A stretch of 64,000 nt of DNA from Phymatolithon calcareum (Eukaryota; Rhodophyta; Florideophyceae; Hapalidiales). Under the pieces are notes generated by a model. The model had not been told where the DNA came from. It worked only from the letters and a program-made list of their open reading frames with translations, and searched no databases. Where the stretch lies: positions 992,001 through 1,056,000 of the forward strand of contig OZ345382.1 of the NCBI GenBank assembly GCA_977006965.1, in the 5' to 3' direction. Positions 44,605 through 55,443 of this stretch are shown here, in pieces (positions within the stretch are counted from its first letter, which is position 1; each line of letters opens with the position of its first letter). The translations under genes were made by a program, and so were the position numbers.

Positions 44605-44895
44605 GGGCCGTTCTTAACGCGTGTATGTTCGGCATGTTTGTTCAATTCTCGCGCGCTTACGGGATAGTAGATCCAGTATCATATTGTTCAGAGTCACGCC
44701 TTAAAAAGCTCTGAACATGCGTATGCATGTTCGCGCATGTTCGAAGGCGTACAACGAAAGAGGAGGATCCGGCATGCTGGATGCAATGAAACGCTACGAG
44801 GAAAATCATTGGACGACACACCGCCATTGTAATAGTTCAATTGCGCACGAAATTGGTTTTCGTACTCGCCTTACAGAAACAGCGACACATAGACC
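44605..44895. mobile_element. Harbinger-like MITE, copy 2, truncated
   Basis: It begins with the same GGGCCGTTCTTAACGCGTGT terminus as copy 1 and matches that element in inverted orientation for about 290 bp. Similarity ends at about 44895 without the second terminal repeat. Confidence 0.7.
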
Positions 44896-47639
44896 ACTTT
44901 CGATTATTAGAGTAGGTCAGTTAGTGCACCCCTCGTTTTACTGAGTGCGCATTTCTCGCCCCTGCTCTATTTAAGCGGCGATCCTAATCGCATCTTAGAG
45001 TGGAGCATCTGATAATCGGATGGAGAGAGATCACCCCATTTTAGGATAAACAAAACCTTACCTTATCACTCCCAGTTTTTACAGACAGCAACTTCACGTG
45101 CAGAGTACCGGCTCTGGACTTCTTGCCCATATGCGTGCGCGAGGTCGACAACTCCTTAAGATGGAACGTTCTGATCTCTCCCGCAGTTGGGACATTACAT
45201 TCCTATTACTGTCGTTCTGGCCAGGGGTGCCGATTGAGCGAAAGATCCACTCCTTTTCGACCCATTTATCAAATTTCCTCAAATAAAAGTTATAGTAGCC
45301 CACCAATAGGAAGTTGGTCAGATTATGGAATAATTTACGTTGAGACAAATAGATCCTTTGTTTGCATGTATGCAATATGAAAAGAATTTTCTTTAAATTT
45401 CTAAGGAATTATGCTGTACTTTTGGGTCCGTATTAACGTTTCCTTACGCTACTGACGTGAAAGAAGCTCATTTTTCCCCTTATCCGTGGATACCAGCGTA
45501 AATTCGAGCTTTAACCCTATATATGCTTTTTTCTGCAGAAGAAATATTTAATTCTTCTTGTAGGTACGCTAGGTTTACGGGAAATATGCCTACTGGGGTC
45601 TTCCTGAAACACAAAATGAGACACGACATATTTGGGGAGAGCGTGACTGATTTTTGTGCTTTTTAAGGACCTACACCGCCATCTTAGATTTCACTGAAGG
45701 AGCAAAATCGGGCCATGGCTATAAATTTAAAGCCAGGTGGCTATAAAGTTGATTTTCACAGATTCATCAAAATTAGTGCCGTGCTGTAATGATTGTAGTA
45801 ACAGACTGGCATCAGTTTTAGTGAATTGATTAATCACGTTGCCATAGGCGCCGGGCAATTAAATGAATGCTTGAGCGGGATCAAAGTTGATGATATTCTT
45901 GCAATGAATGTAGTGGGAAAGGGGAAGGCTGTGTCAGAATGGGAAATTTGGGAATTAGCACCTAAATACCATATTAACGCCATAGCTATATGACACTCTG
46001 ACTGCGGGAAGCTTCCCGCAATCATGTGCATCTCTTCCTCACACGTTCTCGTCGGATCTTAGAGGAAAGCGAGTTGTTCCGTTTTCTGCATTCGAGGCCA
46101 GAGTAGGAAATGAATAGGGGATCATCAATCCGCGTTCTCGTCGCTCCGCGACGTCCTCACGGATATTCTGCCCCAATTGCAGACTTCACTAGATTGTGCT
46201 GACGTCGTTCTGGGGTAAGTCACAGGCAGCTTTGTTCCCTTTATTCGCTTCCGGTTGACACTGAATGCTTATCTTTCTCCTACGAATCGTATGAATTTGA
46301 GTCTGTGGCCTGTAAGGGGAGGTGGGTCTGCTGGAGAGATGCGGAGTGCAAACGTCTCTGCCAGCGTAATAGAGTACGGACAGCGCATGATTCTCGCGAA
46401 CAATGTTGATGCGGTTGCTGGCCATGTCCATGTATTTGCACAGAATTTAACGAGAATCTTGGCAGAGTAACCTTCTTTTTGTTGGTGCGTTTTATGTGTT
46501 CTCAGTGCAAGCTATCTGTCTTCGTCAGGACTGCGATACAAAATATTTCTCGAGGATAGCTCTATGCGGTTACGTAGCACCGTTTTCGAAGTTGCTCACT
46601 CGAACTCGTTCTCATTGTTTAGATTCTAAGGACTTCTATGGGGTTCTTTCGGCACAACTTGTAAACTGCTCGACCTTACAACCGATTTATGAACTTGCAA
46701 CATGATGTAGTTCGGCCATGCAGCGCATGAGCATATTGTCTGCCGTCTTCATTGCACCGAATGGGCACATTTTGCACAATGAGTCCAGCGGAGCATGATA
46801 GAGCATCGGGACCGGAGCCGTGATCTCGTTCTTGCCGGGAAAAACGATATCACGATGAAGGTGTATCAATTCGTTTCAAATTCTTATTCGTGCGTTTGGG
46901 CTATGCGCCTCCGGAAGCATGATGGCCCATTGCAGAAGTATGCTTTAAAGGAGTAGGAGGCAAAAGGTGACTTTTATTGGTGCAATACAGTGAACGCTTT
47001 GTCATGTTGAATAGAAGTTGTGAAGGAAAGAGCACGTAATGCGTCACTTCGGCTATCTCGATTTTGACATCAGTAAAAGTTCCAAGTTCTTAAAAACAGC
47101 TCTGTCCAAATGACAATATTGATTTTTCACTGCGGCTTTGTACACGGGAACATCAATGTAAACGGCGTAAAAAGTACCTATCTTGTTCATGACGAGGTGG
47201 GCATTATCTTCGTTGAAACCATGCTCCGACATGAGGAAGGAGAGGATATGTCCTTCCCAGCTGAATGGTATCGGGAAAGCGAGTGGGTAGTCCCAGGTCC
47301 TCATTCATTCCCATGCTTCTTTGTCGGAACAACCAATCTGGCAGATCTTCGACGATGGAAGGTTGTGCACAGGGATGCAATGGCTGGGGTCAGCCATCAA
47401 TACCTTCGCGTGGCATAAGTCAAAACGGACCACCATTTCGGAGTTGAAAGCGTCACTGTGTGGTTGGGTGCTTCTTTCAGATACGCACGTACGCGGATGA
47501 GTACATCGTGGGCGACATGAAGTTAACACTTGAACGCATCTTGCCACGTGTATCACAGAACATGCGTTGGAACCGACCCTGTTTATTACGCTCTACAAGT
47601 CTATCCTTGGCTAGGAGGATAGCCGGGCGCTCTCGTCAT
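44896..47639. other. Unrecognised DNA; possible 3' part of the large element
   Basis: No supported gene from 44896 to 46190. Between 46190 and 47640 minus-strand frames (47053-47304, 47305-47556) lie directly downstream of the transposase remnant and may be its decayed C-terminal or 3' part, but they match no domain I know. The right boundary of the MITE and the left boundary of the large element could not be placed. Confidence 0.3.
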
Positions 47640-50600
47640 AGCAAAAATGTCTCACCGGGCAACGGCGATGAATTATTCATGTGAGAAATAGTATGCTGTT
47701 GAGAATATGGTGTACAACCACAATCGATGCACGCGTGAATAACCGCACAAACGCGAAAAATTCCATCAAGTTTTGCTAAAGATATCCTTGGACTCTGGCT
47801 TATACGATATTTACCATATTTAGAAACAGAGTTAGCTGTACCTGACTCTACTGGAATACGGATGAAAGGCACCAATGCAGCATACATTATAACGGGGCCT
47901 TCGGATGGCGTCAAGGTAAGAAAATGCACTACGCACCAGAGAGATGTTCCTGAGGTGCTCCTCCAAGAGTTGACCGTTCTTAAATGTCGACTTGAAGTAG
48001 AAAGGGGAAATGGACAGAATGATTTCCAGGATGATAGCGGAGGACTTCTATGACGTCTTCCAGTTTCACACACATACCTTGAACCTTTCCGGGATATGTG
48101 GATGTGCAAACGGTCCCAAAATGCACACGGTATTGAGACAAAAGCTCTCCGTGCGCTTTTAGCAGGCATCGAATCACGTTATCCTCTGAAACAGATGGAT
48201 GAGGAGGCACTATGGAGTCAGAAAGATTTAATACGCGCCATTTTGGTTGCTCTCAGAAATTGAAAGCTCTGCGTGATAGCACACTACGACCCTGAGACTC
48301 TCGCTCCTTCACAAACATCCGTTTGGGCCCACCGCGAGCTGCACTGTCTTGAGATGGGAGCGGTTTAGAGCTCCATTTGTGTTCAGTAAAGCCTCTCTTC
48401 CTGCCAAGAGTCGAAAACACGCACGTGTTTAGGACTCTGAGCCGGCCAAGGGAGAAGCTGCTTGCATTGTCAGTCGAGCTTGCCGATCGTTGAAGGCAAC
48501 GCTGAACATGGAGTGCAGTTGAGTATCCTTGTTATTTGATTGCACAATGGCTCGTTTGAGAGACTGGTGTGTTTTCTCGAGGACGAGCTCACCTACTCTA
48601 CCTATATGTCCAATCATGGGCAAGGTAGTGTGTACAAGCTCTCTAAGCCTGTGCACGTTCGGCTTATCAATTGTTTTCAGAGCCACAAGTGTCTCACGAT
48701 GAATCTTGGCGAGTGAAACCCTTTTGTCCCGCGGACATGTAGATTCATCTAAAAGCATAACTTCTGTGTCTGGCATATGGAAAATTTGGGATACAAGCTC
48801 CAGATGTGAGTCCGTGCATGCTTGCAAGCGACGCAAATTGCTCTCACCGTAGTCCTGCTCATAATGACGCAAAGCACTCGCGACATCTGAGACCTCTTGT
48901 GGATAGCTCCACAAAGAAGAAATGAGGTTTGAGCAAGAAGACACCAATACGATCGAATCTCTGGCCTTCCTTGAGAGAGGCTTCTAGTTCCCACTGATAC
49001 GATCCTGATGTGCACAGCCAGCTTGAAAACCAATTTCGGAGACCAAAGACAGAGCATACAGCTCAGACATAGACATTGAAAATAAAGTCTTTGTGTCTAG
49101 ATTTACTAGACGGGATTGAGTTTGAAGATTTGCCTCTCGCAGAAACGCCAACATAAACCTCTCACAGATAACACGGTGCTCACGGGATGGGAGCAAATTG
49201 AATACAAGAGTGATACAATCTCGAAGCTGGCCTTTCAACAGATGGTCCGGTGCTATTAAACAAGCACGGTACGCGTCGAAATGATGCGGAATGACGGGAA
49301 TGCCCTCAGATGTATTCGGTATTTCGCCGCGTGTGAGCATCATGGAGAGGCGAAGCTTATCAAGCGTGACAGCACCAGATGTTGGCTTGTATTTGATGCC
49401 AAGAAGGCGAAAAGCTCCTCTTGCACCCCACAATCCCTGACGGCGTTGTGCTGGAAGAAACCGCGTCTCATGTGCATCTCCATTCCGTGGCCACGGTTCG
49501 ATGCATATCTACTTCCAATTAGATACGTTGAGCGTCGCACGAACCGGCATGAATGACATCACGCAGCTGCGTTGTGTCCAAGAACATCGAGGCTGTGATT
49601 AAGAACGGGGGTGCCTCCAATTATGGCTACCAGGTCAAGGAAAATGGGACGACGTATCCCGTCCGCGTCGATGTCCACGAACCCACTAGTCATTCCCTGC
49701 ACAATATCTTTCTCCAATTCCTGACGCACGACATCTCCCTTGACTCCCGGCGGTGTAAGGCTTAGGATGCGCACTCCGTCTGGGGAAGACCGTGCAGAAA
49801 CGGGGAGATTTAAACAAAGCAAATAGAAGCCTTCTCCGGAGGAGTATTTACCTCGTTGGACTTCAAAGGCGTCCCAATATAAAATGAAACGGTAGACAAA
49901 ATAGGGCTCACCAGTAGATAGAGTACCCACACTACTGACCGGTGCTTGTGTCCTGTACCCTCGAGGACCTGTGTTCATGGACATTAAACAGATGCGGTAG
50001 GTCTCTATTTGAAGAATCGAAGATGTTTCGGAAAGAGAAGTACAGTAGCGTTGAAGCTGATCATCTCCAGAGCGCTATTCAGGCATAGATGTGCTTCCAG
50101 AAATAAAAAACACGTGCATGCTGCGATCTTCGTTTTCCACCCAGAAACGGCTAACGATACACAGTCGAGAATCTCTGTCCACTGCCGTAAGTTGAGTTGA
50201 TGATGTCGTAGCGTGATCGCGAAGAGGCTGTATCTGACCATTAACTCAGGGAGCAAGCATGGTGATACTGTCTCCCTGTTTCACAAGAGGCTTCGTCCAA
50301 TGCCGCCAAGCCTCATCCATTTGCTTCTTCCTTTGTTTTAGCGCTTCGCGTCTGGCCTGTCGCGCGGCTTTCATCTGCGGAGACACCTTTTTTTAGGCCT
50401 TAGCCCGTCAATAGTAGACCCTTCGTCTTGAAAATCCTCTTCAGGCTCAGTTGGAAGCTCGGGTACTTAGACGGTAACGGCATCCATAGACGAGGTATAG
50501 GAAACGTAATTGAAAACGCCCACAATACTGGAATCTCTTGTAGACAGGGAAAGGTCTCGACCAGATGGGAACACCTCATCGCCCCGCCGATTCGAGTGGT

Positions 50601-51945
50601 GCACTGTCCACGAGCACGTAATTCGCCCCGTGACCGCCTTGAACCGTCCACAGGGACTTTGCGATCCAAAGCAGCGATGTACTCTCTCGGAAAGTGTACA
50701 CGGCGCACCGATGAGTGACACATTTACAACATCCCCGGCTTCGGCCAATAGCGAGCTGTGAGGGCTACATTGAGTGGAGTCCACAGAGAACGCATTATCA
50801 CTGCCATAGAACCACTCCCTGGAAGCTATAAGTGTAATTATGTCAATAAATCGATGGGACAGGTTCAAATCCATGAATTTGGCAGTGCGCGGATAGAGAG
50901 GTTGACTTGAACAGCTCCCAAACCTGTGGGGTTCCAATATCGGCGCGAGCATATTCGCTTATTCTTATGATTCGAACTGGGCAGTGCGGATCATCGGTAT
51001 CGGATATCGATCTACCACGAGCACCCGCTTTCGCATAGTCCATCTCTGTGGAAACATCCAGTGATCGTGGCATTAAAACATTGACGAGAACTGGTGGATA
51101 TGTCCGGTAAAGTGCAGAGAAGTGCGGAAGCGCGTGGGGCGTTTGTTTGGGCTAAGATTGTTCTCCATCACAGGAGGGCTCTTGTTTCCAGGAAAGGCTT
51201 CCATTTTTCGCGATGGCATCCACGAGTGCTCGAATGGACTGATATTGATACTTTGTTAACTTTTGGGTTCCATTTGTTGCGATGAGTCCCCAAATAACAA
51301 GCCAGCTCGGGATCTGAACGGATGATAGAGTGGTACGCAAGGGGACAAATCTGTCGGATGTATCTGCATTTGCATTCGATTCAGGTGGAATGGGAGATAT
51401 GAGCGGAATATCAACTGCTGTGAGATCTCCGGTCAATAACAAATCATCAGAGAACTGATCTATCTCGTCTTCTGGAGGCACCATATCCAATATTATCTCC
51501 CGCTCAATGAAATGGATTTCGTTGTCAATGACGGAGGGTGATTCAGCACTTGATGGATGATCAGTAGTATGACCATGTGGAACAGAAGGTAATTCGTCGT
51601 CTGTACTATGACGTAAGGCAGGGCCTTGAAGTGCTGAGGCGGCCGAACCCGAAGTCGTGGACATAGGTGTCACAGAGTGGAGCTTCAGACTTAGAACGGG
51701 TACATCGGATTAGCGAAGACGACTTCGCCGCTTTTTTCGCTTCGATGATTCCTGAGGATACCGGACGCAATGAATGACTCTGCCAGTCCTGAGAATAGTT
51801 TATGATCTTCTTGTAACCCACCACGCTCGTGCTTCAAATCTGGTTTTAAAAGTAGTGCCAAGCCGGCACTAGAATGTAATATTAAGATCAACTTGGCAAC
51901 AGTATGGCTATTATGTAAACGCCATAACGTATGCACATTTGGCAA
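47640..51945 (-). pseudogene. Decayed KDZ/Plavaka (CACTA)-type transposase
   Basis: Successive minus-strand frames read in order like one long transposase. They include IPSWLVIWGLIATNGTQKLT (51152-51673); VRIIRISEYARADIGTPQVW (50843-51073); YRFILYWDAFEVQRGKYSSG, LNLPVSARSS and IRRPIFLDLVAIIGGTPVLN with LGHN (49559-49984); a CHSC motif and RRGFFQHNAVRDCG (49340-49540); APDHLLKGQLRDC (48984-49433); and GHIGRVGELVLEKTHQSLKR (48429-48947). The layout recalls KDZ or Plavaka transposases of fungi and algae. Single in-frame stops (TAG near 51150 and 48982, TGA near 49557) and several shifts break it. The exact superfamily is uncertain; the transposase identity is likely. Confidence 0.6.
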
Positions 51946-52024
51946 TATGTATGTAGGTCCAGAAAGGAATGCTAAAAGTCATCAAATTTAACGCCGCAAA
52001 TAAACAATCATTGTACGGCTGCCG

Positions 52025-52408
52025 ATGTACACCCGTGAAACGATTGAAGAAAGATGTACTCAAGAACGCGTGCAGAATTCATTGAAGAAATCGGAAATTG
52101 TTGCGTCCCCGAGAAGAGCGAAGCTTGCAATGGCAAGTCGACCTGCTCGTATTGCGCCTGCTATAGCTCCGGGAATACCGACTCTAGTGCCAAGAAATTG
52201 CACTTCTATTCAGCTGCCTGCTGTCGATTTACCGCATGCACCATCTTCTCTTGTTTCTGTCGAAAATTCAATCCCAATGCCTATTCCGGCAATCCCGCCT
52301 TCGCACTATAGCACGCAAATTGTCGATCTTCAGAACGCCCAAGCAGGACTAATTTTGCGAGTTCAAGAAATGGAAACCGAAATTTCCAAAGTGCGGCATG
52401 GCGGATGA
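52025..52408 (+). CDS. Hypothetical protein, 127 residues, divergent from the transposase
   Basis: I do not recognise this protein. The first 35 residues are charged (ERCTQERVQNSLKK). The middle is Pro/Ala/Ser-rich, and the end (STQIVDLQNAQAGLILRVQE, then METEISKVRH) looks like a coiled coil. It starts about 80 bp from the transposase remnant and runs the opposite way. Its stop overlaps the next ORF by 11 bp, so the two may be one protein split by a frameshift. It could be an accessory gene of the large mobile element. Confidence 0.4.
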   Translation: MYTRETIEERCTQERVQNSLKKSEIVASPRRAKLAMASRPARIAPAIAPGIPTLVPRNCTSIQLPAVDLPHAPSSLVSVENSIPMPIPAIPPSHYSTQIVDLQNAQAGLILRVQEMETEISKVRHGG

Positions 52409-52988
52409 AACGAGTAGAATTGTGCGTGGTCCGTCAGTGGCCGCCGAACGAAGCTTTCTCCGAACTGTTCTTCTCGTTAACATGTCGGCTAGGCGAGTCT
52501 TGGAGGGCTCTCACGCAGCGCTCGCCCGGCCACTCTCGTCTCTGCGCGAGTCAAACACAGTGCGCCAGATTTTACTGAAGTCCAGGATGTCTGACAGTAC
52601 CCTTTTCGAGTTTCGTTTAATGGCTTCACATATCATGCGCCAGAGGCACATCAGGTGTACACTTGTTCCTTCAAGATTCGATGCCCTTCTATCTTCCTCA
52701 TCTAACGTAGACAGTTTTGAAATCGTGTTCGAGCGCTTCTCCGACATTTGCGAGGCACTACAAATCTCAATGATTGAAAGACAAGCTGCTGTGTATAAGG
52801 AAAAGAAAAGGTCCGTGCAAGTTCTCGGTGTGGACTTGACTGCACCTCTGCGAGACCCTCCCCAGAGAAAAGTGCTGCTCGGACGTAGCATGATCGCGCC
52901 ATCAGAAGCTATTTCGGACGAGGTTCATATCCTTCATCAAGATCGTTTAGCTTGGGTAGACGGCGCATGGGAGACACCGTTCAACTAA
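52398..52988 (+). CDS. Hypothetical protein, 196 residues, in the 46-55 kb element
   Basis: No known domain is visible. It is mostly helical by composition, with basic and hydrophobic segments (RTVLLVNMSARRVLEGSHAA; SFEIVFERFSDICEALQISM). It opens with ATG at 52398 inside the last codons of the preceding ORF, in a different frame. A continuous open frame of this length in a region full of decayed elements argues that it was under selection recently. If fused with the upstream ORF by a one-base shift, the product would be about 320 residues with a coiled coil in front of this domain. Not a recognised transposase. Confidence 0.45.
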   Translation: MADETSRIVRGPSVAAERSFLRTVLLVNMSARRVLEGSHAALARPLSSLRESNTVRQILLKSRMSDSTLFEFRLMASHIMRQRHIRCTLVPSRFDALLSSSSNVDSFEIVFERFSDICEALQISMIERQAAVYKEKKRSVQVLGVDLTAPLRDPPQRKVLLGRSMIAPSEAISDEVHILHQDRLAWVDGAWETPFN

Positions 52989-53326
52989 AAACTCGATCAG
53001 AGGTCGAACCTAGTGGAATTCCAACCCGTATCTACGACAAGGCCGGTGTTTCTGCTACAATGGGCGCGTCGCAAAGGGAGTCCTCATCCTCGCGACGCTT
53101 CCCCTGAGCTTATACCTGGAACTCTTCGAGCTAGCTTCCCTTCTGTCGTTATTCGTACTATTAAACTAACTCAGTCAGTTCGCGCTATATTTAGTTCAGA
53201 AGGTGACCCAACAGATCTGGCCCGTGTACTTTCCTAAATTCATCACGAGATCCTTCTTAAAAATCTTTGAAATCACAAGACGACACAAAAAAATTACAAC
53301 GATTGCAAGACAGATTAGTCATGACT
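52989..53326. other. Short gap between opposing ORFs
   Basis: Contains the 3' ends of the plus-strand ORF and of the minus-strand ORF series to its right. No other feature is seen. Confidence 0.35.
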
Positions 53327-54281
53327 TCAATCGTCCAACCCACCTTCCGCAAGATCAGAATCCTTCACAATTTCATTTTCTCCTTGTCCGCCAACAGAGG
53401 TCGGACTGTGCACTAGATTATTCTTCCTCGCCGCGAGCTTGGCAACAGCTTCATGAAAGGAGTCGAGATTCATCTTTAGCCTCGCTTCCCGGGTTGCTCT
53501 GACGGCGGGAGGTGCATCAGCAGCATTCAGATTTCCCGCCATTGTCGACACTTGGTCTCCATCGTTCTATTGCACGACCTTACATGTCACTCCAGCCATT
53601 GCGGTCGCTTCCATGACAGACGGAGACAATCCAAGACTTTTCTTCAGCAGCCCTCGCAAGCCAATGGCAACAACATGAATTGCGCGCAAAGCGTAGCCGG
53701 ATGTGTGCATGACGGTTGCGGCACTTTTCACCTTAAGAGAAGCGGCAATCAACGTTAGTGCAAGCTCATGTAGGCTAACGTCGTCAACGACGTCCCACGA
53801 GTACGGAACGGAGCTCGCCTCTCGTTGTTCCCCAGAACAGACTATTTCCCGGTGCCACCTTAGATGAACGTGCAGACTGGGGAAACTTACGGAAAGCTGT
53901 TTCAGTAGCAGATTATTCTTCTCAATCAGTTCAGCTTTCTCGTACCCCTTAGTAAATGTGCTCTCCACCACCAGAAATATCACGCGGAACGTGCTTCTCT
54001 TCGGAAGAAGTCGCCTCGCCGATAATAATTTCATATCCATCGTCTTTCGCCGCAAGAACAGACGGATACTCCCTTATCTTTTCCACGAGGAACATTACTC
54101 GCCAAAGGAGTTTCTGTCTCGCATCTCCGCCACCGAAAGACCAGCTTCGAGTTATGGCGGACCGCATCTTAGCTACTGTGTGGTCACGTTCACGTTCATA
54201 CTCGTCTCCGGCCGGCTCGCCTTCGACTCGGATTCTCCGCCGGCGCTTCACCAAATCTGCGTCTCCGCTGTTCTTCGCCAT
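53327..54281 (-). pseudogene. Unknown ORF series continuing past the 54.28-kb stop
   Basis: Immediately after the TAG that ends the 322-codon ORF, the same frame resumes at ATG 54281 (MAKNSGDADLVKRRRRIRVE) and runs to 53949. A shift near 53990-54055 leads into a frame ending at 53567 (VIFLVVESTFTKGYEKAELI to AGVTCKVVQ). A further in-frame TAG is followed by about 79 more open codons to 53327 (ARLKMNLDSFHEAVAKLAAR). It could be the C-terminal half of one long protein cut by two stops and a shift, or separate small ORFs. No known domain. Confidence 0.4.
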
Positions 54282-55250
54282 CTAGTCCGTGGTTTCGAGA
54301 CACTGCACAATCGCACTGACAATATTGCGCGTGGACATTTTTCTTCCAAAAGATATCAGCCATGCAGGCTGATTCCGGACAGGGTTTGACGCGGCTGAGT
54401 GGCCTGTCCCCGTGGTCATCGCCACGACTGCATTTCTTCGCCCGCGTACGGCAGGTTCTACCCGGTACCTTGGCTCTCCACGGACGACAGACGGGACGGG
54501 AGCGCTTGAGTTCGTAGTCCGTCCGGTAACCTGTGTGCTTCCATTCCCTCCTTCCGAACGGCCTTCTGGTGCGTCAGTCCCATTACCTCTTCCGCCACTT
54601 ACACCGGTAGCGGAGATTGGTATTGAGTCAAACGAGCTGGATCGAAATTTCAAAATCACGCTAGCGATGCTCCGTCGGAGGACGAAGGACCAGATCTTTC
54701 CCACCCTCGCATGGTACCGGATCCATTCGTGGACTTTCTGAACGGAAGAAAATAGAACCGAAAGGCCAGAAACACATGGAAGGAGCGCCTTAAATGACGG
54801 TCTGTCGATTTCCCTATTGTCATTGACCCAATTGTACACGCCGTCAAAAACTTCTGCAAAAGAGCACAGCGTTGCCACCATCTTCCACTGCACAACACAA
54901 GATGTAGTATTTTGAGCCATAAGGTAATCGAAATAGGTCAATCTCTCTGCAGGAGGAGGAACTTTCCGCTTCGTTCCCTTTTCACCCGTTCCACTGCGGC
55001 TCCGACCGACAGTGCTTCCTTGAAGTCTAATCCCTGCAAGTATCCTCTCGACGATAGATGATTCCAGACGGCTTATTTCCTTCGATACGATGTCTTCGAA
55101 GGCCTTTTTATGCTCTCTTAGGGCTTGAATTACAGTTCGCATGTTCGTCTCTGTTTTCTCCAGCTTGATTAGAAGCGTGCTCAAGCTAAGAGTGTCATCA
55201 TCCATGCCGTCACGATTCACAGCACGCAGATCAGTTCGCTCTGTGGTCAT
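54282..55250 (-). CDS. Hypothetical coiled-coil protein, 322 residues
   Basis: I do not recognise this protein. Residues 1-75 form a likely coiled coil (TLLIKLEKTETNMRTVIQAL, then EISRLESSIVERI). A basic linker (GTGEKGTKRKVPPPAERL) is followed by a Trp/Phe-rich central domain (TYFDYLMAQNTTSCVVQWKM; VYNWVNDNREIDRPSFKALL; VHEWIRYHARVGKIW) and a Gly/Ser/Thr-rich region (residues 215-270). The frame is intact, from ATG at 55250 to TAG at 54282-54284, and the next codon is ATG. It lies at the right edge of the transposase region and on the same strand, so it may be an accessory gene of that element, but no terminal repeats were found to prove it. Confidence 0.5.
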   Translation of the reverse strand: MTTERTDLRAVNRDGMDDDTLSLSTLLIKLEKTETNMRTVIQALREHKKAFEDIVSKEISRLESSIVERILAGIRLQGSTVGRSRSGTGEKGTKRKVPPPAERLTYFDYLMAQNTTSCVVQWKMVATLCSFAEVFDGVYNWVNDNREIDRPSFKALLPCVSGLSVLFSSVQKVHEWIRYHARVGKIWSFVLRRSIASVILKFRSSSFDSIPISATGVSGGRGNGTDAPEGRSEGGNGSTQVTGRTTNSSAPVPSVVRGEPRYRVEPAVRGRRNAVVAMTTGTGHSAASNPVRNQPAWLISFGRKMSTRNIVSAIVQCLETTD

Positions 55251-55393
55251 GACTCTTCCGGTAAGTCTGTACCCTGCTTGTTGTTGGAACGCAAGAAACT
55301 TCGGATGCGATGAGAGGATTTCAGGAGAGCGCAGTGCACAGGTATGGAACTCGACCAGCAGACGGCGGTGTTAGAGAATCGGGAAACAGTACT

Positions 55394-55443
55394 GTCCCTA
55401 CTGCTGCTGTGTGATGACATCATCACGCAGCAGCAGTAGGGAC
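55394..55443. repeat. 50-bp hairpin, 24-bp arms, one mismatch
   Basis: The left arm runs from GTCCCTACTGCTGCTG to GTGATGA (55394-55417), the loop is CA, and the right arm is 55420-55443. The single mismatch would be a G-U pair in RNA. It sits about 140 bp upstream of the start of the 322-residue ORF. No flanking direct repeat is seen. Confidence 0.8.

Noticed and set aside
49541-49575. Selenocysteine codon in the transposase
   Set aside because: The gene has several other stops and shifts, so a nonsense mutation is far simpler.
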